Of a stretch of 64,000 bases of DNA, positions 57,392 to 64,000 are shown one piece after another (positions within the stretch are counted from its first letter, which is position 1; every line of letters starts with the position of its first letter). Position numbers and translations under genes: made by a program. The DNA is from Pontibacter litorisediminis (GTDB lineage: Bacteria; Bacteroidota; Bacteroidia; Cytophagales; Hymenobacteraceae), in contig NZ_JARDUA010000003.1 in assembly GCF_029360645.1 (NCBI RefSeq), positions 496,001 through 560,000 of the forward strand, written 5' to 3'. The notes under the pieces are model-generated. The model was not told the DNA's origin. It did no database searches and worked only from the letters and a program-made list of their open reading frames with translations.

Positions 57392-57988
57392 ATGCTACTA
57401 TCAAACCACAGTGGCTACACTCTGGAGGCGGGCGTTGATGAGGTAGGGAGGGGCTGCCTGGCCGGGCCGGTGGTGGCTGCGGCCGTTATACTTCCCTTTG
57501 ATTACCAGCACCCGCTCCTGAACGATTCAAAGAAGCTTACCAGGAAGATTCGTGAGCAGCTGCGCCAGGAGATAACCCGTGATGCCGTAGCCTGGGCCAT
57601 AGGGGAGGCCACGCCAGAAGAAATCGATACAATAAATATACTGAACGCGACCTACCTGGCCATGCACCGGGCACTGGAGGTACTGCAGCAGCAGCCGGAG
57701 TTCCTGCTGGTAGACGGCAATCGCTTTAAGCCCTACCGGCAGCTGCCTTACGCATGTATGGTGAAGGGGGATGGCCGGTTCCTTTCGATTGCGGCGGCCT
57801 CTGTGCTGGCCAAGACTTACCGCGACGAACTGATGTGCCGCCTAGCGCAGGAGCACCCGCACTACGCATGGGAGCAGAACGCGGGTTATCCTACCAAAGC
57901 GCATCGGGCCGGCATAGCTAGCAATGGCGTTACAAGGCAACACCGCCGGTCGTTTGCCTTGCTGCCAAAGCAGCTGGAGCTGCTATAG
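57392..57988 (+). CDS. rnhB: Ribonuclease HII
   Basis: 198-aa RNase HII, which cuts RNA in RNA/DNA hybrids and single ribonucleotides in DNA. The catalytic Asp16/Glu17 lie in GVDEVGRGCLAGPVV; LLVDGNRF supplies another acidic residue, and the KGDGRFLSIAAASVLAKTYRD helix is typical. Length and C-terminus (HRRSFALLPKQ) are normal. It converges on a response regulator across a strong terminator. Confidence 0.96.
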   Translation: MLLSNHSGYTLEAGVDEVGRGCLAGPVVAAAVILPFDYQHPLLNDSKKLTRKIREQLRQEITRDAVAWAIGEATPEEIDTINILNATYLAMHRALEVLQQQPEFLLVDGNRFKPYRQLPYACMVKGDGRFLSIAAASVLAKTYRDELMCRLAQEHPHYAWEQNAGYPTKAHRAGIASNGVTRQHRRSFALLPKQLELL

Positions 57989-58091
57989 GCATGCGCCACC
58001 TTTAATTGCGCTTACCATACTTTGCAGAGGGGCATCGGCGGCACCTGCGGGCACAGGTGAACTGTGGAATGCAACTTAGCTCTTTCAAAGT

Positions 58092-58130
58092 ATAAAAGCC
58101 GCTATACAGGTCATGTATAGCGGCTTTTAT
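58092..58130. terminator. Bidirectional terminator between rnhB and response regulator
   Basis: 17-bp perfect arms (58092-58108 and 58114-58130, core AAAAGCCGCTATACA) with a 5-nt loop GGTCA. A/T runs at both ends fit termination in both directions. Confidence 0.88.
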
Positions 58131-58154
58131 AGTTATATGGGCCGTGCTGGCTTC

Positions 58155-58592
58155 TTACTTAAGCTTTATCAGGTCCAGGAAGAGGCTGAAGCTATCGAGG
58201 GAGGAGTCGCTGCGCTCAAAGCTGTCGAACGACAGGGGCTTAACGATATAACCGGACACGTTCAGGCGCTGTGCAGCCAGTCGATCGGTCTCCTCGTTAG
58301 AGGTTGTCATGATGAACACCGGGATATGGCTGAACTCCGGGTCGCGGCGCAGCTCTGCCAAAAACTCCAGCCCATTCATTTTGGGCATGTTTATATCCAG
58401 AAGTATAACGCTTGGTGGCGGCGAGATTTTAGGGGATTCGCTACCACGCAGCATGTTCAGAGCCTCCCTGCCGTTGCGTGCCTCAAAAATCGGGTGGTTA
58501 AGGCCGATTTTCTTCAGCTCCCGCTCTACATTCATGGTATCCAGGTAATCATCCTCCACTAGCAGGATGTTCACTACTTCTTTCTCGCTCAT
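58155..58592 (-). CDS. Receiver-only response regulator (Rcp1-like)
   Basis: 145-aa receiver with acidic residues Glu13-Asp15 (VEDDYLD), phospho-acceptor Asp66 in VILLDINMP, Thr96 and Lys118. The extended loop before the phospho-site (SESPKISPPPS) and DPEFSHIPVFIMTTS are typical of the cyanobacterial-phytochrome partner type Rcp1. It has no output domain. The kinase gene lies 34 bp upstream on the same strand and is the likely partner. Confidence 0.92.
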   Translation of the reverse strand: MSEKEVVNILLVEDDYLDTMNVERELKKIGLNHPIFEARNGREALNMLRGSESPKISPPPSVILLDINMPKMNGLEFLAELRRDPEFSHIPVFIMTTSNEETDRLAAQRLNVSGYIVKPLSFDSFERSDSSLDSFSLFLDLIKLK

Positions 58593-58626
58593 TATACTAT
58601 AGTGCTTCTGATCGGATTAGACAAAG

Positions 58627-60120
58627 CTATAAAAATTTCTGCTCTTTTCCTGACTGTTTTGGCCAGGTAAAGGTAAAAGTTGATCCCAGGCCAAGCTCTG
58701 AGTTAACCCAAATGGTACCTCCCTGCAGCTCCACGATTTTTTTCACGATGCTCAGGCCCACGCCGGTGCTTTCCATGGCATCGCGCTCCTGCAGCGTCTG
58801 GAAAATTACGAAGATGCGTGAGTGGTATTCAGGGTCGATGCCCGGGCCATCATCTGTCACGGAGAAAACATGGAATTCCTCTGTTTCGTGATGGCGAACC
58901 GCAATCTCGCCCCCGTCTTTATCATGGTACTTGATGGCGTTGCTGATCAGGTTGCTGAACACCTGCTGTAGCTGTATACGAACGGTATACAGGGTAGGTA
59001 GGTTGTCCTGCACCTCAATCTTAAAGCCAGGCGGTGGCGATAGCAGGTCCACTACCTCTGTGAGCAGCTCGTTCACGTTCACCTCTTCCTCCACCTGGCT
59101 GGTGCGGCCAATGCGCGCCAGGGCCAGAATGCCGTTGATCAGGTTCTCCATCCGGTGCACGCGCACGCGCATCATCAGCAGGTACTCTTTTACATTGGCA
59201 GGCAACTGGCTTCCCATGTCTTCCTCCACCCAGCGCGAGGCTACCTCTATGCCCCGCAGCGGCGCCTTCAGGTCGTGCGACACCACATAGGCAAACTGGT
59301 CCAGTTCCTTGTTCTTCAGGTCCAGCTCTGTGAACGTCTCGTCAATGGTGGCCGACATGCGGTTGAGCGAGTGCGACAGGCGGCTTAGTTCATCGTTGCT
59401 GGTATCTACTATCTGTGTCTTGTAGTCCCCCCGCGATACCTGTTCGGCCAGCGTCACCATTTTTACGATCCTGTTGGTAATGAGGCGCGTTATGTAGTAG
59501 GCCCAGCCCAGGCCGATGATGACCGAGAGTATGGTAAGTATGGTAGAGAGCTGGCGCGTGTTGTTTATACTTTTGCTCAGGCGCTCGCTGCGCTCCTGGC
59601 GCACCTTGTACTCAATCGCGTTGAAGGCCCGGAAGGCGGTTCTGATCGAGTCCATCACCAGCTGCTCCCCCAGCACCAGCTTTTCCAGCTGTGCATCCAG
59701 CTCGCGCTCGGTCATGAGCGTGTCCTGGTGGCCGCGCTTCATTTGGATAAGGGGCTCCGCGAACTCCTTCTCCAGCCGTTTCTGCAGCTCTGCTATCTCC
59801 TCCAGCTTCTTTTTCTGTTCGGATAGGTTGGTTACAAAGTCGCGGGTCTCCTGCATCAGCTCCGGCATCTGCTCCCGGGCCTGCCAGTAAGGCTTCAGGA
59901 ACGTCTCGTTTCCGTTGAGCAGGAACCCACGCAAGCCTGTCTCCATATCAATGATGTTGCGCTGGAGGGCGGCCGAGTTGCGGACCACAATCTGTGAGCG
60001 CGACACCCACTGCGTGTTCTCGATAACTGCCTCCGAAAGCCGGAAGTTAACGATGGCTACAGCAGTAAAGAGTACCGATATCAGCAGAAAACCGGCAAAA
60101 AGTTTAACAGAAAGCTTCAT
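58627..60120 (-). CDS. Membrane sensor histidine kinase with CHASE3 and HAMP
   Basis: 497 aa. Membrane helices at about 5-27 and 190-212 enclose a periplasmic helical CHASE3-type sensor. A HAMP linker (about 213-265), HisKA with His282 in VVSHDLKAPLRG, and HATPase_c with NLISNAIKYHD, DDGPGID and GVGLSIVKKI follow. CHASE3/phytochrome-like kinases of this sort often work with the adjacent receiver-only regulator. The signal sensed is unknown. Confidence 0.92.
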   Translation of the reverse strand: MKLSVKLFAGFLLISVLFTAVAIVNFRLSEAVIENTQWVSRSQIVVRNSAALQRNIIDMETGLRGFLLNGNETFLKPYWQAREQMPELMQETRDFVTNLSEQKKKLEEIAELQKRLEKEFAEPLIQMKRGHQDTLMTERELDAQLEKLVLGEQLVMDSIRTAFRAFNAIEYKVRQERSERLSKSINNTRQLSTILTILSVIIGLGWAYYITRLITNRIVKMVTLAEQVSRGDYKTQIVDTSNDELSRLSHSLNRMSATIDETFTELDLKNKELDQFAYVVSHDLKAPLRGIEVASRWVEEDMGSQLPANVKEYLLMMRVRVHRMENLINGILALARIGRTSQVEEEVNVNELLTEVVDLLSPPPGFKIEVQDNLPTLYTVRIQLQQVFSNLISNAIKYHDKDGGEIAVRHHETEEFHVFSVTDDGPGIDPEYHSRIFVIFQTLQERDAMESTGVGLSIVKKIVELQGGTIWVNSELGLGSTFTFTWPKQSGKEQKFL

Positions 60121-60457
60121 GGAAGGGTGCTACAGGTTTGCCACGGCCATACAACAAGGTGCGGCGGGCGCGGCTAGGCTACAAGGATGGCGCGTGGATG
60201 TCTTGGATCGGTAAAAGCAGGCAATTATGGTGGTATCGCGGGGCCGCGGCAGCGGTGCGATCAGGTGCAGTTTGGGTAAGCATATATTTTCCTTGGCTAT
60301 TATTCTGGTTATCGCTCATACGGCGCTTAGGCTTACAGGTTACAGACCTGCTTTACTTTTTTGAGGGCAAGCACCCACAGCAGCAGGGGCATTAATTTAG
60401 GTATGCGCCCGAAATTTACTTATTTTTGCCTTATATAAAAGAACAGCTAAACCTGAC
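60121..60457. other. Divergent promoter gap before gcvT
   Basis: 337-bp gap between the outward-reading kinase and gcvT genes. It contains TATTTTTG at 60421-60428, a match to TAnnTTTG, with a TTTA at 60396-60399 at 21-bp spacing, giving a credible gcvT promoter with a leader of about 25 nt. No gene is supported in this gap. Confidence 0.6.
60421..60428 (+). promoter_or_regulatory. Candidate -7 box (TATTTTTG) for gcvT
   Basis: Matches TAnnTTTG, with a -33-like TTTA at 60396-60399 and a 21-bp spacer; the ATG is 29 nt downstream. Confidence 0.5.
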
Positions 60458-61546
60458 ATGGAACTTAAGAAAATCGCTTTAAATGATGTGCACGAGGCGC
60501 TGGGCGCCAAGATGGTGCCTTTTGCCGGCTACAACATGCCTGTGCGCTATTCATCAGATATAGAAGAACATAAAACAGTGCGCGAGGCCGTGGGTATTTT
60601 TGATGTGTCGCACATGGGCGAGTTCATGCTGCGCGGCCCCAAGGCTTTGGACCTGATCCAACGCGTAACCTCCAACGACGCCTCCAAACTGGCGGACGAG
60701 AAAATACAGTACTCGTGCCTGCCCAACGAGGACGGCGGTATTGTAGACGACCTGTTGGTGTACCGGTTCTCGGAAGAAGAGTACATGCTGGTGGTAAACG
60801 CCTCCAACATCGACAAGGATTGGAACTGGATCAGCAAGTATAACACTGAGGGGGTGGAGATGGAGAACATCTCTGACAACATCTCTCTGTTTGCCGTGCA
60901 AGGCCCTAAGGCTGCCGAGGCACTGCAGTCGCTCACAAAGGTGGACCTGGCCAGCATGGTATACTATACGTTTGAGAAAGGGGAGTTTGCCGGGGCGCAG
61001 GATGTGATTATTTCGGCCACTGGCTATACTGGTGCAGGCGGCTTTGAGATCTATGTAAAGAACGAGGACGCCAGGAAGGTGTTTGACGCCATCATGGAGG
61101 CTGGCAAAGCGTTTGGCATCAAACCGATCGGACTGGGTGCACGCGACACGCTGCGCCTGGAGATGGGCTTCTGCCTCTACGGCAACGACATCGACGATAC
61201 GACTTCGCCGCTGGAGGCTGGCTTGGGCTGGATCACGAAGTTCGACAAAGACTTTGTGAACGCCGAGAACCTGAAGACGCAGAAGGAGCAGGGCGTGAGC
61301 CGCAAGCTGATCGCCTTTGAAATGTTGGAGAAGGCTATTCCGCGTGCGCACTACGAGATCGTGAACGCAGAAGGTGAGAAGATAGGGGAGGTAACCTCCG
61401 GCACCATGTCTCCATCGCTGGGCAAGGGCATCGGTCTGGGTTATGTAACCAAAGACTTCAGCAAGGCCGGCTCCGAGATCTTTATCCGCGTGCGCAACAA
61501 AGACATGAAGGCGCAGGTGGTGAAGCTGCCTTTTGTTAAAAAATAG
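60458..61546 (+). CDS. gcvT: Aminomethyltransferase (glycine cleavage T protein)
   Basis: 362-aa T protein, which transfers the methylene group of lipoylated H protein to tetrahydrofolate in glycine breakdown. [42 protein letters not shown] and the C-terminal barrel [20 protein letters not shown] in two parts are diagnostic. Other gcv genes are not adjacent, as in many Bacteroidota. comB follows 63 bp downstream. Confidence 0.95.
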   Translation: MELKKIALNDVHEALGAKMVPFAGYNMPVRYSSDIEEHKTVREAVGIFDVSHMGEFMLRGPKALDLIQRVTSNDASKLADEKIQYSCLPNEDGGIVDDLLVYRFSEEEYMLVVNASNIDKDWNWISKYNTEGVEMENISDNISLFAVQGPKAAEALQSLTKVDLASMVYYTFEKGEFAGAQDVIISATGYTGAGGFEIYVKNEDARKVFDAIMEAGKAFGIKPIGLGARDTLRLEMGFCLYGNDIDDTTSPLEAGLGWITKFDKDFVNAENLKTQKEQGVSRKLIAFEMLEKAIPRAHYEIVNAEGEKIGEVTSGTMSPSLGKGIGLGYVTKDFSKAGSEIFIRVRNKDMKAQVVKLPFVKK

Positions 61547-61551
61547 TTAAT

Positions 61552-61597
61552 CGTTGATCGCTATTCGGTCATAAGGAATCGAATAACGATCAATCAA
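61552..61597. repeat. Hairpin between gcvT and comB
   Basis: ATCGCTATTCG pairs with CGAATAACGAT (one G-A/U position), and GTTGATCG pairs loosely with the CGATCAATCAAC at the right. It has no T run, so its function is unclear; it may stabilise the gcvT mRNA or simply be an intergenic repeat. Confidence 0.5.
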
Positions 61598-61609
61598 CAA
61601 CGAAAACGT

Positions 61610-62338
61610 ATGCCAAGTATAGACGTGTGCTTCAGCCCGGAGCTGCTGCACCTGTACGATTTGAAGGGAAAGGCAGTGGTGGCCGTGGACATTCTGCGGG
61701 CCACCTCTACCATGGTAACGGCCTTTGCCGAGGGGGCAGCGCATATTTTCCCGGTAATGGAGTTGGAGGAGTGCCGCGGCTTTTCAGAGCGTGGCTGCCT
61801 GACGGCTGCGGAGCGCAACGGCATCAAGGCCGAGGGGTTTGACCTGGGCAACTCCCCGTTCGCTTACATGGATGGAAAGGTGCAGGGCCGCGACATCGCC
61901 ATCACCACCACCAACGGCACCCGCGCCATCCGCCTGTCCGAGGCGGCAGAGGAGATTGTGGTGGGGGCTTTCCTGAACCTGCAGGCGGTGGCCGATCACC
62001 TGGAGGAACTGGGGCTGGATGTGCTGGTCGTATGTGCTGGCTGGAAAGGCCAGTTTAACCTGGAGGACACGCTGTTTGCCGGGGCGCTGGTGGAGCGCCT
62101 GCAGGATAGCTTCTCCTCGGAGCACGATAGCTCACTGGCCGCTTTACACCTGTACCAGACTGCTAAAACCGATATGGTTGGCTTCCTGCGCCAGTCATCG
62201 CATGTGCGCCGGCTGGAGCACCTCGAGATTCACAAGGACATTGAGTTCTGCCTCCGCCACGATGTGTACAACGTGCTGCCCGTGTGGCGCCACGACAGGC
62301 TGCTGGACCTGATGAAAGTTAGGGAGCTAGAGAGTTAG
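61610..62338 (+). CDS. comB: 2-phosphosulfolactate phosphatase
   Basis: 242-aa ComB-family protein. In methanogens ComB removes phosphate from 2-phosphosulfolactate in coenzyme M synthesis; Bacteroidota homologues are common, and their substrate is not certain. Conserved stretches VAVDILRATSTMVTAFAEGA, DLGNSPFAYM, TTTNGTRAI and AGWKGQFNLEDTLFAGA are intact, with the family's conserved Asp/Glu metal ligands. No sulfolactate genes are nearby. Confidence 0.85.
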   Translation: MPSIDVCFSPELLHLYDLKGKAVVAVDILRATSTMVTAFAEGAAHIFPVMELEECRGFSERGCLTAAERNGIKAEGFDLGNSPFAYMDGKVQGRDIAITTTNGTRAIRLSEAAEEIVVGAFLNLQAVADHLEELGLDVLVVCAGWKGQFNLEDTLFAGALVERLQDSFSSEHDSSLAALHLYQTAKTDMVGFLRQSSHVRRLEHLEIHKDIEFCLRHDVYNVLPVWRHDRLLDLMKVRELES

Positions 62339-62353
62339 AAAGTTTACCCTTAT

Positions 62354-62412
62354 TAAGTATAAACGGGAGCGGCTGGCACTATGTAAGTGCCAGCCGCTCC
62401 TGTTTATACTTA
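62354..62412. terminator. Very long terminator hairpin after comB
   Basis: Left arm 62354-62379 and right arm 62387-62412 pair over 26 positions with one mismatch (core GGAGCGGCTGGCAC), loop TATGTAA. The ends carry the TAAGTATAAAC/GTTTATACTTA 7-mer pair. It separates comB from the minus-strand mazG-like gene and serves both directions. Confidence 0.85.
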
Positions 62413-62551
62413 GTTTACATCGTCCTGCCGCAAGTTTTCAGCTTGCTTTCTGCCGAGCAGAAAAGGAAACATTCAGTGGCCTAGCTCCATTGTTCAGCCG
62501 GAACTACAGCTGTCTTTTCGGCACCACTTTCTAACCTTCTAACTTTTAAAT

Positions 62552-62878
62552 TTACTTCAGCTTCTCGTTTTGCTTGTGGCGGTCGCTGTCGCGGCTGGTC
62601 TTTTTCTCCAGGTTTTTCTGCAGCGCCTCGGTCAGGTTCACACCGGTTTGGTTGGCCAGGCAGATCAGCACGAACAGCACGTCGGCCAGTTCATCGCCAA
62701 GTTGCTTGCCCTCATCGCTTTTCTTAAACGACTGCTCCCCATACTGGCGGGAGATAATGCGGGCCACTTCGCCTACCTCCTCGGTAAGTATGGCCATGTT
62801 CGTAAGCTCGTTAAAGTAACGCACCCCGTTTTCCTTGATCCACTTGTCTACAATGGCCTGTGCTTCGGCTATGGTCAT
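62552..62878 (-). CDS. MazG-like nucleotide pyrophosphohydrolase
   Basis: 108-aa all-alpha NTP pyrophosphohydrolase of the MazG/dCTPase group, which cleaves NTPs to NMPs to clean nucleotide pools. The metal-binding EEVGEVARI and DELADVLFVLICLA helices are present. The C-terminal tail is charged (SDRHKQNEKLK). The start lies 2 bp after the dtd stop, so the two are cotranscribed. Confidence 0.9.
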   Translation of the reverse strand: MTIAEAQAIVDKWIKENGVRYFNELTNMAILTEEVGEVARIISRQYGEQSFKKSDEGKQLGDELADVLFVLICLANQTGVNLTEALQKNLEKKTSRDSDRHKQNEKLK

Positions 62879-62880
62879 GC

Positions 62881-63339
62881 TTAAAAAAGGTCTTTCTGTT
62901 TGGTGTCCATCACAATTGTTACCGGGCCGTCGTTCAGCAGCGACACTTTCATATCGGCCCCAAACTCACCGGTCTGCACCGGCTTGCCCAGCGCCTCCTC
63001 CAGCAGCTGCACAAAGCGCTCATACAGCGGTATGGAAACAGCAGGCGGTGCGGCGTTGGTGTAGGAGGGGCGGTTGCCTTTCTTGGTGCTGGCGTAAAGC
63101 GTAAACTGGCTGATCACAAGCGCATCGCCGTCCACGTTTTTTATACTTAGGTTCATCTTTCCTTCGGCATCCGAGAAAATGCGCAGCGCGGCGACCTTGC
63201 CCGCCATCCACTTCAGGTCCTCTTCGGTGTCGTCGGCCGTGAAGCCGGCCAGCAGCAGCAGCCCTAAGCCGATCTCGCCTTTCGTCGTGCCATCAATTTG
63301 CACAGCAGCCTGAGTCACCCGCTGAATCACGATTCGCAT
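62881..63339 (-). CDS. dtd: D-aminoacyl-tRNA deacylase
   Basis: 152-aa Dtd, which removes D-amino acids and glycine mischarged on tRNA. MRIVIQRVTQAAVQIDG, LVISQFTLYAST with the catalytic Thr, and the C-terminal NDGPVTIVMDT (the Gly-cisPro-bearing motif GPVT) are intact; length is normal. It is immediately upstream of the mazG-like gene. Confidence 0.95.
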   Translation of the reverse strand: MRIVIQRVTQAAVQIDGTTKGEIGLGLLLLAGFTADDTEEDLKWMAGKVAALRIFSDAEGKMNLSIKNVDGDALVISQFTLYASTKKGNRPSYTNAAPPAVSIPLYERFVQLLEEALGKPVQTGEFGADMKVSLLNDGPVTIVMDTKQKDLF

Positions 63340-63485
63340 AACATGCTATACTTTGGTTCAGGGCAAAGGTAGTGATTTGGAGGTTCGGAAAATTGGGAAA
63401 TTGGAATTGTGGTAACTGGAAAACTTTGGGAGCTACCGAAGTATAAAACAGGATATCAGGCAGGATAACCAACCAGCAATCAAAC

Positions 63486-64000
63486 CTAATCTACATATCC
63501 CTCATACAGGATGCGGCTCACTTTGCCGTTCTGTAGGTAAAAGTGCAGGGTGGCCGGCGCGCCCTCCGGGGCAGAGGCCACCACTTCGTTTGGTGTCTGA
63601 ATGATTTTCAGGTCCTCGCCCTGGTTTTTGAGGCGGTTCAGCAACTCGCCGTGCGACATACCCACGCGCAGGTTGTGGCGCAGCTTAATGTGGGCACTGC
63701 GGATGTCGGCCATTTGCAGCAGCAGCTCACCGGAGTGGGTCGGGGCGTAAAACTCCAGAGCCGAATTGCCGAAGCGGATGGTGTAGATCGTATCGGTCAC
63801 GCTGGCCTTGTGGCGGTTCTCGATGGCATCGGCCTCCACCGTAAAGTCCGTGTCGATGCGGTCGAAGTAGGTGGTGAGGTTGTTGCTTTGCTTTCGATTG
63901 GCCACAAAGGGGTTGCCTAGCAGGTCGATGGTGGCGGGGGCACTGTTACTGTTCACGGCCGTGGTGTCAGGCGCGGCGGCGGCAGGGCGCTCCAAAGGCA
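63486..64000 (-). CDS. Hypothetical envelope protein, 5' end beyond the window
   Basis: At least 169 codons are visible, and the frame runs on past the window edge with no stop, so the true start and probably the signal peptide are missing. The visible N-terminal part is Ala/Thr/Asn-rich low-complexity sequence (AAAAPDTTAVNSNSAPAT); then comes a mixed alpha/beta domain (FTVEADAIENRHKASVTDTI and LRHNLRVGMSHGELLNRL). I recognise no family. The gap 63340-63485 to dtd holds nothing notable. Confidence 0.65.
   Translation of the reverse strand, partial: PLERPAAAAPDTTAVNSNSAPATIDLLGNPFVANRKQSNNLTTYFDRIDTDFTVEADAIENRHKASVTDTIYTIRFGNSALEFYAPTHSGELLLQMADIRSAHIKLRHNLRVGMSHGELLNRLKNQGEDLKIIQTPNEVVASAPEGAPATLHFYLQNGKVSRILYEGYVD

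Overview
The window looks like a chromosomal segment of a Bacteroidota bacterium of the Cytophagales, most like Hymenobacteraceae (Pontibacter or a close relative). This is inferred from the gene set: two SusC/SusD outer-membrane pairs, the type IX secretion protein PorQ, OmpA proteins with PD40 propellers, a GH3 adenylase-like protein, DUF6702 and DUF4212. Further support comes from a moderately high GC content, start regions without strong Shine-Dalgarno sites, and promoter -7 boxes of the Bacteroidota type TAnnTTTG. No rRNA, tRNA, CRISPR array, prophage or complete insertion sequence was found.

Layout. 1-3.6 kb: a Tat-exported metallophosphatase, dnaA, and on the minus strand a PH-like membrane protein and an OsmC peroxidase. 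3.7-10.1 kb: a GH3 protein, a repeat-rich gap, then the run dxr-rseP-LysM protein-DUF6702. 10.1-13.3 kb (minus): DUF4184, a small membrane protein, and a PD40/OmpA protein. 13.4-19.7 kb: lon, porQ, hslU and an SDR oxidoreductase, separated by hairpin-rich intergenic elements. 19.9-20.3 kb: a transposase-like zinc-ribbon/HTH protein.

21.1-35.2 kb is a coherent short-chain carboxylate (acetate/propionate) module. It holds a porin, a DUF4212 small subunit with a VC_2705-type sodium symporter, an SLC5-histidine kinase fusion with a receiver-only regulator, an uninterrupted PrpE-like/Acs-like double acyl-CoA synthetase, a cNMP/CBS/DUF294 protein and a DnaQ-like exonuclease. The likely flow is uptake, sensing, activation to the CoA thioester, and nucleotide-linked control. 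Next comes a less conserved patch (35.2-37.7 kb): a GH43 protein, a decayed second copy of the exonuclease 3' end, and an AT-rich orphan gene.

37.7-46.7 kb is housekeeping: ridA, a NUDIX hydrolase, plsC overlapping gatC, a giant membrane-TPR protein with an ABC ATPase, a PduO-type adenosyltransferase, ilvE, and prfB with its programmed +1 frameshift. 47.3-57.3 kb holds two tandem SusC/SusD pairs of different composition with no adjacent enzyme. 57.4-64 kb holds rnhB, a two-component pair, gcvT, comB, and mazG-like/dtd, ending in a truncated gene.

The most unusual signals are not single genes. (1) A roughly 300-nt dispersed intergenic element occurs three times in the same orientation with six blocks in conserved order and short hairpins. 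(2) The 7-mer AAGTATA/TATACTT is strongly over-represented in coding and noncoding DNA and is built into several terminator stems, but is rare in the SusCD region. (3) There is a PrpE-Acs double synthetase beside an SLC5-kinase. (4) A diverged duplicate of the exonuclease 3' end flanks the GH43 gene.
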